From JAKAWQ01 sp035549615 (GTDB lineage Bacteria > Pseudomonadota > Alphaproteobacteria > Acetobacterales > Acetobacteraceae), in the NCBI GenBank assembly GCA_035549615.1, contig DASZQO010000196.1, positions 1 through 10,886 on the forward strand: 10,886 nucleotides of DNA. The letters run 5' to 3'. Below the pieces are notes generated by a model. It was not told where the DNA came from. It did not search any database and was given only the letters and a program-made list of their open reading frames with translations. Position 1 is the stretch's first letter; each line of letters opens with the position of its first letter. Made by a program: the position numbers and the translations under genes. Shown piece by piece: positions 1-7,092 of this stretch.

Positions 1-431
1 AACGGCAGGTTGAACACGGGAAAACCGAGATCGCCCCGAGCGAAGAAACGATTTTCCGCGTCCCAGAGATGGATTTTCCGGAATACCCCGATCACGCCTT
101 CGGGACCGATCACAACCGCGGAATTGTAGATTCGCTCCTCCACCCGTTCATTCAGCCCAGCGACGAGCCAAAGCCGCCGCGCCCTCGCAAGCGCGGCCCA
201 AGCCCGTACGGCGGGGCCGGAATGCGCATCCTCGGCGAGGCCCTGGGCTTCCTCCTGGCTCTCGAACACATAGCCTGAATTGCAGAGTTCCGGCAGGACG
301 ATCAGCTCGGCACCCTGATCGGCCGCCGCGCTTGCCATCGCGACAGACTTCGCAATGTTCTCCCCGACGGCGCCGATCCTCGGTTCCATCTGCACGCAAG
401 CGAGCCCGAGCGCGCTCCCTTCCTTCCTCAT
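1..431 (-). CDS. Nitrilase-superfamily C-N hydrolase (N-terminal part, runs off left edge)
   Basis: This is the first 143 codons of a carbon-nitrogen hydrolase; the C-terminal part lies outside the window. The family hydrolyses nitriles, amides or N-carbamoyl groups using a Glu-Lys-Cys triad in the cytoplasm. The catalytic Glu is visible as E48 in LIVLPEL, and the catalytic Lys as K119 in FRKIHLW, followed by a typical DAENRFFARGD stretch. The Cys would lie beyond the edge. I chose the ATG at 429-431 because an AAGGAAGG Shine-Dalgarno sits 7-10 bases upstream; M15 is a weaker alternative. It follows the amidase gene after 188 bp on the same strand, so it probably belongs to the same catabolic operon. 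The substrate (nitrile, carbamoyl amino acid or omega-amide) cannot be told from this half. Seen: motifs and RBS. Inferred: role in amide or nitrile use. Confidence 0.9.
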   Translation of the reverse strand, partial: MRKEGSALGLACVQMEPRIGAVGENIAKSVAMASAAADQGAELIVLPELCNSGYVFESQEEAQGLAEDAHSGPAVRAWAALARARRLWLVAGLNERVEERIYNSAVVIGPEGVIGVFRKIHLWDAENRFFARGDLGFPVFNLP

Positions 432-556
432 CGGCAGCTTCCTTCCTTGGCGATCTTTTGAAAATGCGCCGTGTTGAGAGGCCCTTGCTTGACGTGGGGA
501 GCCGCATGCGCTGGCCGGCGCGGCTTTCGAGAACCGGCACGACCTTTGCGGGCCAT
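428..556 (-). CDS. Possible 42-residue basic small protein (unrecognised)
   Basis: This short ORF fits the gap between the amidase and the nitrilase. It begins with ATG at 554-556, and its TGA overlaps the nitrilase ATG as ATGA, a typical translational-coupling arrangement. The product is basic, with an Arg/Lys/Pro-rich first half (MARKGRAGSRKPRRP) and a less charged second half ending in KEGSCR. The nitrilase Shine-Dalgarno lies inside its last codons. Against it: no clear ribosome binding site upstream, third-codon-position GC of only about 60 % by count (lower than the neighbours appear), and no family I recognise. It may be an untranslated spacer that is open by chance. Confidence 0.2.
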   Translation of the reverse strand: MARKGRAGSRKPRRPAHAAPHVKQGPLNTAHFQKIAKEGSCR

Positions 557-619
557 GAGCACCGGACGTGCAGAGAGATTCGTCGGACCACCGCCACGTT
601 CGCGTTCTCAAAAGGTTTC

Positions 620-2014
620 TTAATTTGGCGGGCGCTGCTCATGCCAGGCATGAGCTTTCTCGTAGGCGGCAGCGGCGCGCAGCACGGTGGCTTCATCAAA
701 CGGGCGACCCGCGATCTGTAGGCCGATCGGTAGTCCATTATCATCGAATCCGCAGGGCAGTGTGATCGCCGGCAACCCTGTCAGGTTGTACGGATAGGTA
801 AGCCGCCATGTCGCCGCCAGCGCACTCTCACGGTGCGGGCCAAGCGCAACAATGTCGGCACCGACCGGCGGGGCCGTAATGGGTTCCGTCGGTCCCAGCA
901 CGACATCGGCCGTTTCGAACAGGCGCGCATAATCGTTCATCAGCACATGGCGGAACTGCTCGGCCTTGAGATAATCCGCGCCGGTGACGAAACGGCCAAA
1001 CTGTACGAGGCGCCGGACATCCGGCGCAAACCCCGCACTGCGGCCGGCGCGAAGCGAAACATCGTGATAGGCGGTCGAAGAGGAAAGCTCGATCGCGAAG
1101 ATGGCACCCAGCCCGTATTCGAGGCTCGGGAGCTGCACGTCATGCACGCGGGCGCCTTCCCCCGCGAACCAGTCGATCGCCGCCTCGACCGTCTGATCCA
1201 CCGCAGGCTGGTTGCGCTCGAAGAAATGGTTGCGGATCACCGCCACCCGCAGGCCGCTGACACCGCCTGCCACCGCCTCTGCATAATCCGGCACAGGGGT
1301 ATCCCGGCTTGCGGAATCGGCCGGATCGTAGCCCGCCATCACACCAAGAAGGATCGCCGCATCGGCGACACTCCGAGTGAGCGGCCCAGGATGATCGAGC
1401 GACCAGCTATGCGGCACGATACCCCTCCTGCTGATTCGCCCAAAGGTCGGCTTCAGCCCGACGACACCGCAAAAGCTCGCCGGGATCCGTACCGAACCTC
1501 CGGTGTCCGAGCCCGTCGCCGCGAGGCAAAGACCGGCAGCGAGCGCGGCGCCGGAACCACCGCTTGAGCCACCCGGAATCCTGTCCTCCCGCCAGGGGTT
1601 GCGGGTCGGCGGCGTGGTCGTTCCCCAGGCGAATTCATGCGTGCGCGTCTTGCCGATCAGCACCGCGCCGGCCGCACGCAACCGCTCGGCCACCGCCGAG
1701 TCGACCAGTGGAAATTCAATGCCAGGCGCACGGGTGCCGGCCGTGGTGGGCATATCGGCCGTGAGGGTATTGTCCTTGATGGCGATCGGCACGCCATGCA
1801 GCGGGCCACGCCATGCGCCGCCACGAATCTCCGCCTCCGCTCGCCGGGCCTGACCGAGCGCGCTTTCCGAGACATGCTCATAGCTTTCGAGCCTACTGTC
1901 ATAGCGGTGGATGCGATCAAGAATCCGCTCGCAGAGCGCGACCGGGGAAAGACTTCCAGCACGAAGGCGCGGCGCGAGTTCCGCAATCGGCGAGAATTCC
2001 GGCTCCGCGCTCAA
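620..2014 (-). CDS. Amidase-signature (AS) family hydrolase, GatA/AtzE-like
   Basis: This 464-residue cytoplasmic amidase hydrolyses a C-N amide bond. The Ser-cisSer-Lys triad of the AS family is complete: K80 in GVPIAIKDN, cis-Ser S150 in the GGSSGGSG loop and nucleophile S174 in DTGGSVRIPAS, with the canonical 24-residue spacing between the serines. Length matches GatA, AtzE and AtzF-core enzymes, and no second domain is present. The start is TTG (2012-2014), overlapping the TGA of the small GatC-like gene as TTGA. No in-frame ATG or GTG lies near the expected N-terminus, and a weak CGGAG sits 9 bases upstream, so TTG is the best start. The tight coupling to a GatC-like partner and to an amide/urea-type ABC importer points to catabolism rather than tRNA amidation; no GatB is present. 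The substrate is unknown; a short amide or urea-derived compound is inferred. Confidence 0.93.
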   Translation of the reverse strand: MSAEPEFSPIAELAPRLRAGSLSPVALCERILDRIHRYDSRLESYEHVSESALGQARRAEAEIRGGAWRGPLHGVPIAIKDNTLTADMPTTAGTRAPGIEFPLVDSAVAERLRAAGAVLIGKTRTHEFAWGTTTPPTRNPWREDRIPGGSSGGSGAALAAGLCLAATGSDTGGSVRIPASFCGVVGLKPTFGRISRRGIVPHSWSLDHPGPLTRSVADAAILLGVMAGYDPADSASRDTPVPDYAEAVAGGVSGLRVAVIRNHFFERNQPAVDQTVEAAIDWFAGEGARVHDVQLPSLEYGLGAIFAIELSSSTAYHDVSLRAGRSAGFAPDVRRLVQFGRFVTGADYLKAEQFRHVLMNDYARLFETADVVLGPTEPITAPPVGADIVALGPHRESALAATWRLTYPYNLTGLPAITLPCGFDDNGLPIGLQIAGRPFDEATVLRAAAAYEKAHAWHEQRPPN

Positions 2015-2190
2015 GACGCGCGGCTCCGGTAGGAGAGCGTCGGGTCGTAGATCACGACCGGGTGGATCTCGGTAAGATCGAGCATGCGCAACCGGCGGAT
2101 CGCCGCGGCGATATCGGCGAAGGCTGCAAGCTCCTCGGCAAGTTCCGTATCCGGCAGATCGAGGCCGATGATCTCCTTGAGGTCCACCAT
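2011..2190 (-). CDS. GatC/AtzG-like small amidase partner subunit (59 aa)
   Basis: This small protein starts MVDLKEIIGLDL, has two predicted amphipathic helices, and ends with RRLRMLDLTEIHPVVIYDP. The closing stretch resembles the GatC pattern of an 'xLRxLDLTxVxP' turn followed by a short tail. GatC wraps round GatA as a clamp, and AtzG does the same for the amidase AtzE, so this is probably the structural partner of the amidase encoded next. ATG at 2188-2190 follows an AGGAGAG Shine-Dalgarno within 4-5 bases. A longer reading to 2304 would run far into the upstream ATPase gene and is rejected. The gene begins 22 bp after the ATPase stop and overlaps the amidase start by 3 bases. Seen: size, spacing and motif likeness. 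Inferred: complex with the amidase. Confidence 0.75.
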   Translation of the reverse strand: MVDLKEIIGLDLPDTELAEELAAFADIAAAIRRLRMLDLTEIHPVVIYDPTLSYRSRAS

Positions 2191-2212
2191 CGCGCTCTCC
2201 TCTTGCTCCACC

Positions 2213-2920
2213 TCACACCGCGAGATGTTCGTGAATGGCGGCTTCAGCGCCAGGCTCTCCGACCTTTCCGCTGGCGACGATCTCGCCGCGCGCCAGCACG
2301 GCATAGCGATCGGCGAGCGAGAGCGCGAAACTCACATTCTGCTCGATCAGCAGGATCGCGAGACCGAGCGCGACGAGCTCCTCGCGAAGCACTTCCGCAA
2401 CACGCCGCGTGATCGAAGGCTGCAACCCTTCGGTGATCTCGTCCACCAGCATCAGGCGTGGACGAAAGAGCAGCGCGCGCGCCACCAGCAGCATCTTCTG
2501 CTCGCCCCCGCTCAGGGTACCCGCCCGCTGCCGCCGTCGCGTTGCAAGAAAGGGAAAGAACGCAGCGACACGCGCGCGCTCGCGCTCATAGAATCGATCG
2601 CTGGCCAGGCCGAGGCGCAAATTCTCATCCACCGTGAGGTCCTGGAAGATCGCCTGCTCCTGCGGACTATAGGCAACCTTCCGCCGCGTCATCCGGTGCG
2701 GGGGAAGGCCCGTCGTCTCTTCCCCGGCAATGCGGATCCGGCCCTTGGCGGCAGGCAGGAATCCCATGACTGTCTTGAGCAGCGTGCTCTTGCCCATCCC
2801 GTTCTTACCGAGGATCGCGAGCACCTGACCCGCGGGAAGGCTGAAGCTCACATCGCGCAGGACCATCGCTTCGCCATAGCCGCTCGTCAGACCTTCCACC
2901 TCGAGCGCCGCCCCGCTCAT
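2213..2920 (-). CDS. ABC transporter ATPase, LivF/UrtE-like
   Basis: This 235-residue nucleotide-binding subunit belongs to the hydrophobic/branched-chain amino acid and urea uptake (HAAT) class of importers and powers transport at the inner membrane. Walker A is GKNGMGKST (38-46), the Q-loop Gln is Q87, the signature is LSGGEQ (136-141), and Walker B is LMLVDE (156-161). The H-loop position reads IEQN (192-195) instead of a His. To my knowledge this is usual in LivF/UrtE members, so it is not taken as a defect. ATG overlaps the stop of the upstream permease-ATPase gene as ATGA, and a GGAGAGGAA Shine-Dalgarno lies in the end of that gene. It would pair with the ATPase domain of the neighbouring fusion protein to form the heterodimeric ATPase. 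Confidence 0.95.
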   Translation of the reverse strand: MSGAALEVEGLTSGYGEAMVLRDVSFSLPAGQVLAILGKNGMGKSTLLKTVMGFLPAAKGRIRIAGEETTGLPPHRMTRRKVAYSPQEQAIFQDLTVDENLRLGLASDRFYERERARVAAFFPFLATRRRQRAGTLSGGEQKMLLVARALLFRPRLMLVDEITEGLQPSITRRVAEVLREELVALGLAILLIEQNVSFALSLADRYAVLARGEIVASGKVGEPGAEAAIHEHLAV

Positions 2921-4782
2921 CCGGCTTCCTCTCCGATCGCCTGCGGTTCACCGACATAGATCGTGCGCACCAGCTCAGAGGAAACAACGTCCTCAACATT
3001 CCCATCAAGCACGATCCGGCCCTGGTGCAGCACGATAATCCGCGAGCTGATCTCGCGCACGAACTCGAGGTCATGCTCGACCAGCAGCACGCAAAGCCCG
3101 TGCCGCTGCACCAGATCGACGAGCACCTTGCCGATGACCGTGCGTTCCGGCTTGGTGAGGCCCGCGGTCGGCTCGTCCAGCAGCAGCACGCGCGGTTCCG
3201 TCGCCAGTACCATCGCCAGCTCGAGGGCCTGCTTCCCGCCATGGGAAAGATGGCGCACCCGCGTCGCGAGCTGCTCGGCAAGCCCGGTCGTGCGCACCAC
3301 CTGCATGGCCGCTTCCGGAAGCCGGATCGCATCATCGCATCGCCAGAACGACGGTCGCTCGATCCGCGCCCGCGCGATGCGCAGCGATTCGGCGACGGTG
3401 AGCGCCTCGAACACGTTCGGCGTCTGGAACTTCCGCCCAAGCCCGAGCCGCGCGCAATATTCCGGCGCCGAACGCCCGATTCCATGCCCCTCGATCGCGA
3501 CCCGGCCGGATGTGCGCTCGCGCCCGTCACTGATGCAGCGGATCAGCGTCGTCTTGCCCGCGCCGTTCGGCCCCACCAGGCTGACAAGCTCGCCGCCCCG
3601 GGCGCTGAAGCTGATATCCTCGAGGACATGCAGGCTGCCATAGCGGCGCGAAAGATGGGTGATTTCGATGGCGGTCGGCCCGCCGCCGAAAGCGGGCTCG
3701 GCCGCGGCATTCCGCTCCTCCGCGGGCCTCAGCCTTGCGGTGACCGGCCGCGCGGGAGCCTTGCGCCGCCAGGCTCGCCGCACCGGAGAGGCCAGCGCGG
3801 GACCGAGACCGCGCGGCATCACCACGATCACCGCAATGAACACCACACCGACGATCAACTGCCAGACGAAAGGCAGGCTGCCGCTCAGATAGGCGCTGAC
3901 GAAATCGATCAGGACGGCTGCACAGGCCGGGCCGAGCAGAGTGCCGCGGCCACCGAGCGCCACCCAGATGACGAGCTCGGTGCCGAACTGGAACCCGCCA
4001 AGATCGGGCGCAACCACGTCGGTATAACCGGCATAGGCATAGCCCGCGAGGGCCGCGACGATCGCCGAGCCGGCAAGCAACTGCATCTTGATGCGGCCGG
4101 TGGCGAGCCCGAAATATTTGCAGCGCTGCTCGTTCTCGCGGATCGAAACGAGCAGCCGTCCGGCATCGCTCCGCACCAGAATCCAGCCGAGCGCCACCAC
4201 CAGCACCAGCGCCGCGCCGGCAATCCAGAACCACCCCGCCATCGAGACATCGAACGTGTCGAAGCCGGAGAGCCCGCTGCTCGATCCCGTGTAGACGCCG
4301 CCGGAATAGAGGACCTGCACCATCACCACGCAGAGAACAAGGGTGGCGATCGAGATATAGAGAGCCGGCACGCCATAGCCGAAGGCGAGCCAGCCGACCA
4401 AGGCGCCGACCAGCGCCGCAACGGCGACACCGCCGACAAGCGCGCCCAGGGCGGTGAAGGGGGTAAGCCCGATATGCACGAAGGTGAGTCCGCAGGCATA
4501 GGCGCCGATGACGAAGAACGCCGACTGGCCGAACGAAAGGATCCCCGTATAGCCCCAGAGAATATCGAGCGTGACCGCGATGGCGCCGTAAAGGAACGAG
4601 CGGATCAGGATATCGACCGAATACTGGCCGAGCGCCCATGGCCCGATGCCTATCAGCACCAGCGCCGCGACGGCGAGCATGCCGACCCTGCCGATCTCCC
4701 TCCTGAACTCCTCCGAGGGAAGCCGGCTGGCACCGCGAAACTCCTCCGCCGCGCGGATCTCCCGCCTGGGCATCTGAGGCAT
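2917..4782 (-). CDS. Fused permease-ATPase, LivM-LivG (UrtC-UrtD)-like
   Basis: This 621-residue protein joins two normally separate HAAT transporter subunits. Residues about 35-328 are a LivM-type permease: several hydrophobic helices, the conserved DILWGYTGILSFGQSAFF region (73-90) and the cytoplasmic RENEQRCKYFGL loop (215-226) that contacts the ATPase. A charged, Arg/Ala/Pro-rich linker (about 332-371) leads to a LivG/UrtD ATPase with Walker A GPNGAGKTT (404-412), a degenerate signature LSHGGKQ (512-518), Walker B LLLDE (533-537) and H-loop H570. LSHG signatures are typical of LivG/UrtD. There is no stop or frameshift between the domains. ATG at 4780-4782 lies 5 bp past the upstream permease stop. 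A GTG at 4789-4791 overlapping that stop as GTGA, and an ATG at 4771-4773, are alternatives; none has a strong Shine-Dalgarno. The last 4 bases overlap the next ATPase gene. Confidence 0.93.
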   Translation of the reverse strand: MPQMPRREIRAAEEFRGASRLPSEEFRREIGRVGMLAVAALVLIGIGPWALGQYSVDILIRSFLYGAIAVTLDILWGYTGILSFGQSAFFVIGAYACGLTFVHIGLTPFTALGALVGGVAVAALVGALVGWLAFGYGVPALYISIATLVLCVVMVQVLYSGGVYTGSSSGLSGFDTFDVSMAGWFWIAGAALVLVVALGWILVRSDAGRLLVSIRENEQRCKYFGLATGRIKMQLLAGSAIVAALAGYAYAGYTDVVAPDLGGFQFGTELVIWVALGGRGTLLGPACAAVLIDFVSAYLSGSLPFVWQLIVGVVFIAVIVVMPRGLGPALASPVRRAWRRKAPARPVTARLRPAEERNAAAEPAFGGGPTAIEITHLSRRYGSLHVLEDISFSARGGELVSLVGPNGAGKTTLIRCISDGRERTSGRVAIEGHGIGRSAPEYCARLGLGRKFQTPNVFEALTVAESLRIARARIERPSFWRCDDAIRLPEAAMQVVRTTGLAEQLATRVRHLSHGGKQALELAMVLATEPRVLLLDEPTAGLTKPERTVIGKVLVDLVQRHGLCVLLVEHDLEFVREISSRIIVLHQGRIVLDGNVEDVVSSELVRTIYVGEPQAIGEEAG

Positions 4783-4787
4783 GCCGG

Positions 4788-5624
4788 TCACGCCCGCGCA
4801 AAGCCGGCCGGGCGCACCCTGAGCACGATCGCGGCCAGCACCACGATGGTGAGGCCGCCAAGCACCGGGCTGCCATAGCTGCTCACCACCACCTGCGCGC
4901 CCCCCAACACGAGGCAGGCGAGCGCCAGGCTCACGAGCGAGGTGCCGGAGACCATCACCAGCATGAAGGCATTGAGCAGCCACGGCACGCCCATGATCGG
5001 ATCGACGCTGAGCAGCGGCGTGAGCAGGGCGCCCGCCAGGCTCGCCAAGCCTGCGCCGACGCTGAAGGTGGCGAAGCGCACGAGATCGCTGTTGATCCCA
5101 AGCCCCCGCGCGAGGTCTTCATTCATGATCACGGCGCGCGCCACGAGCCCGAGGCGCGTGCCTTGCAGTGCAGCCGCGATCGCGATCCCGATCGCGATCG
5201 CGATCGCGAGAAAGATCAGCCGGTAGAGCGAATAATCGGTCCCGAGCACGCGCGTCGCGCCGGCGACCGGGCTCTGGACGAACTGCACGCCGCGCCCGAA
5301 GCCAATCGTGATCAGTTGCACGACGACAATGGCAAGCCCCCATGTCGCCAGAATCGCGTCGAGCGGGCGGCGATAGAGCGGGCGCACGATGATCCGCTCC
5401 ACCGCCGCCCCGAACACCGCACCCGAGATGAGCGCCAGCGGCTCGGCCAGCCATGGGTCGAGATGGAAGTGTGTCACCACCAGCGATGTATAGCCGCCGA
5501 TCGTGAGAAAGGCGCCGTGTGCGAAATTGATGATCTTCTGCACACCGAACACGATCAGCAGCCCGACGGAAACGGCGAACAGAATGCCCGCGGTGGTGAC
5601 GATGTCGAGCAGCAGGCTCGTCAT
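4788..5624 (-). CDS. ABC transporter permease, LivH/UrtB-like
   Basis: This 278-residue inner-membrane permease pairs with the LivM-type domain to form the substrate channel. Family hallmarks are INFAHGAFLTIGGY (32-45), RPLYRRPLDAILATWGLAIV (81-100) and the cytoplasmic coupling loop VIMNEDLARGLGINSD (165-180). About seven to eight hydrophobic segments are visible. Length is normal for LivH/UrtB. ATG at 5622-5624 lies 4 bp after the stop of the substrate-binding protein gene, with only a weak TAGG upstream, so translation is probably coupled. One helix (about 138-152) is an Ile-Ala repeat encoded by a near-perfect hexanucleotide tandem repeat, described separately. The substrate class (urea, amide or amino acid) cannot be read from the permease alone. 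Confidence 0.95.
   Translation of the reverse strand: MTSLLLDIVTTAGILFAVSVGLLIVFGVQKIINFAHGAFLTIGGYTSLVVTHFHLDPWLAEPLALISGAVFGAAVERIIVRPLYRRPLDAILATWGLAIVVVQLITIGFGRGVQFVQSPVAGATRVLGTDYSLYRLIFLAIAIAIGIAIAAALQGTRLGLVARAVIMNEDLARGLGINSDLVRFATFSVGAGLASLAGALLTPLLSVDPIMGVPWLLNAFMLVMVSGTSLVSLALACLVLGGAQVVVSSYGSPVLGGLTIVVLAAIVLRVRPAGFARA
5175..5210. repeat. Hexanucleotide tandem repeat (CGCGAT)x6, imperfect
   Basis: Six consecutive 6-base units lie inside the permease gene: four exact CGCGAT, one CCCGAT and a last CGCGAG. On the coding (minus) strand they specify alternating Ile-Ala within a membrane helix. Because the unit is 6 bases, gain or loss of copies would keep the frame and lengthen or shorten the helix by two residues at a time. 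Confidence 0.85.
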
Positions 5625-5628
5625 GCGC

Positions 5629-6879
5629 CTATTTCAGATTCGGGCATTGGTCGCCAGGGGAGACATTCGGGAAACTCTGGATCACCTTCACCGAGCCGTC
5701 TGCCTGCACCTCGCCGAGATACATCGTCAGCGGCGCGTGATGCTGGACAGACATCTGCACCACCCCGCGCGGCCCGTCAAAGCGAACCAGAGGCAGCTCG
5801 GCGAGCACCTTGTGCGGATTGATCGAACCCGCCTTCTCCACCGCCTCCTTGTAGAGATAGATGCCGTCATATTCCGGCTCGGAGAGATCGTTCGGCGTCT
5901 TCATGTTGGCGCCAAACATCTTCTGGAGCGCTGCAATGAAGGCCTTGTTCTTAGGATTGTCGATGCCCGTGAAATAGGATTGGGAGAGATAGGTCCCGGC
6001 AGCATCGGGCCCGATCGCCTTGGCCGTGCCCTCATCCTCGGCGAGATTGCCGAAAAGAACATTGATCCCCGCTCCACGCAGCTGCTTGGTCAGGGTCACG
6101 TTTGGCGCGCCGCCCGCGGTCGAGCTGACCAGCGCATCAGGATGCGCCGCGCGCAGCTTGCTCAGCACCGGCGTCCAGTCGCTCGCGTCCATCGGCAGAT
6201 ATTCCTCGCCGACGATCTTGCCGCCATGCGCCAGGATATATTTGCGCGTGAAATCCAGCATACCGCGGCCGAAGGCATAATCGCTGCCGACCAGAAAGAA
6301 GGTCTTCGCGCCCTTGTCCTCCATGAAATAGTCGATCACCGGCGGCACCTGCTGCTCCGGCACCCAGGCATCGACATAGAGGTAGGGGCTGCAGGAACGC
6401 CCTTCATAATACGAGGTGTAGATAAAAGGGGTGCGGCCGCGCGCCACCACCGGCAGCCCGGCATTGCGCGCCGCGCTCGTTTCCATCGATATCAGGGCAT
6501 TGACATGCTGGCGGAAGACCAGCGAATCAAACGCTTTCACCGCGCCGTCGGCACCGCTGCCATCATCCGCGACATCAAGCGTGAGTTTGTGGCCAAGCAC
6601 GCCCCCCTGGGCATTGATCTCAGCGACGGCGAGCTCGGCCGCCTGCACCACCGAAGGCGCCACCACGCTGTTCGCCCCGCTCAGCCCAACCGGAACGCCA
6701 ATGCTGATCGTATCGTCCGCCGCCAGTGCCGTCGGAACGAAAGCGCCCAGCAGCAGAGCGAACGTGCCAGCGGCCATCATGCCTCGGGACATTCCCCGGA
6801 ACATGCCTTGCGGCATCTCTGGGGGCATCGCGCTGAGGATGGGTCCTTCAGAGGCAGCGTTTGAGCGCGTTCGGGGCAT
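5629..6879 (-). CDS. Periplasmic substrate-binding protein, amide/urea (UrtA/AmiC/FmdD-like) class
   Basis: This 416-residue type I periplasmic binding protein is the first gene of the importer operon and captures the substrate. Residues 1-53 form a long secretion signal: an unusual Met/Pro-rich leader of about 34 residues, a hydrophobic core (MMAAGTFALLLGAF), and a likely cleavage site after ALA (53). The mature part begins ADDTISIGVPVGLSG. FFLVGSDYAFGR (194-205) and GGKIVGEEYLPMDASDW (219-235) are typical of the urea/short-chain-amide branch rather than classic LivK. Two cysteines (C163, C412) could form a disulfide. The ATG at 6877-6879 is chosen because AGGAG lies exactly 7 bases upstream; downstream Met codons at residues 26, 30, 34 and 35 would give a shorter, more ordinary signal but have poor RBSs. 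The substrate is inferred from family likeness and the hydrolases downstream. Confidence 0.93.
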   Translation of the reverse strand: MPRTRSNAASEGPILSAMPPEMPQGMFRGMSRGMMAAGTFALLLGAFVPTALAADDTISIGVPVGLSGANSVVAPSVVQAAELAVAEINAQGGVLGHKLTLDVADDGSGADGAVKAFDSLVFRQHVNALISMETSAARNAGLPVVARGRTPFIYTSYYEGRSCSPYLYVDAWVPEQQVPPVIDYFMEDKGAKTFFLVGSDYAFGRGMLDFTRKYILAHGGKIVGEEYLPMDASDWTPVLSKLRAAHPDALVSSTAGGAPNVTLTKQLRGAGINVLFGNLAEDEGTAKAIGPDAAGTYLSQSYFTGIDNPKNKAFIAALQKMFGANMKTPNDLSEPEYDGIYLYKEAVEKAGSINPHKVLAELPLVRFDGPRGVVQMSVQHHAPLTMYLGEVQADGSVKVIQSFPNVSPGDQCPNLK

Positions 6880-6899
6880 AAGCTGGCTCCTCATCATTG

Positions 6900-6915
6900 A
6901 GCACGGATCTGTGCT
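6900..6915. promoter_or_regulatory. Imperfect 16-bp dyad upstream of the binding-protein gene
   Basis: AGCAC and GTGCT arms flank a GATC centre, with one mismatched pair in 16 bases. The dyad ends about 20 bases before the binding-protein ATG and a few bases before its Shine-Dalgarno. It could be an operator or a 5'-leader hairpin. Its function is not shown by the sequence. Confidence 0.3.
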
Positions 6916-7092
6916 GAGCGGGGGATTGCACGGCGGGGCCGGAACGGCCAGCCTCAAGTCTCGTCGACCTCAGTTTCGGGGACAGGGCCACCGAGCGCAA
7001 GAGTCCATGCAATAACGGTACCGTACCTTGACTCATACGCGATGCGATTCTCTTGCGCGCCGCGCCAGCCCTTCAGATGCCGGTTTTGTTTT

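Noticed and set aside
148..744. 198-codon minus-strand frame spanning the amidase-nitrilase gap
   Set aside because: It overlaps the 3' end of the amidase and the 5' half of the nitrilase in another frame. Its translation is Arg/Ala-rich without family likeness, while both overlapped genes carry catalytic motifs.
2213..2920. Missing H-loop histidine in the LivF-like ATPase (EQN in its place)
   Set aside because: LivF/UrtE-type ATPases usually read EQN here to my knowledge, so it is not evidence for a dead subunit.
3527..4876. 449-codon minus-strand frame inside the fusion gene
   Set aside because: It is a shifted frame of the permease-ATPase gene. The permease and Walker motifs are in the other frame.
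3025..4878. 617-codon open frame on the plus strand
   Set aside because: It is antisense to the fused permease-ATPase gene, has low-complexity His/Asp/Arg-rich composition and no family likeness. It is a by-product of GC-rich codon usage opposite a real gene.
5503..6864. 453-codon open frame on the plus strand
   Set aside because: It is antisense to the binding-protein gene, whose family identity is clear. The product is Arg/His-rich with no recognisable domain and no RBS.
7015..7024. Perfect 10-bp palindrome ACGGTACCGT
   Set aside because: About ten such 10-bp palindromes are expected by chance in a window this size. The flanks are not symmetric, so it is mentioned only as part of the control region.
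7029..7034. TTGACT as a plus-strand -35 box
   Set aside because: No acceptable -10 element lies 15-19 bases downstream, and it is more than 300 bases from the monooxygenase start.
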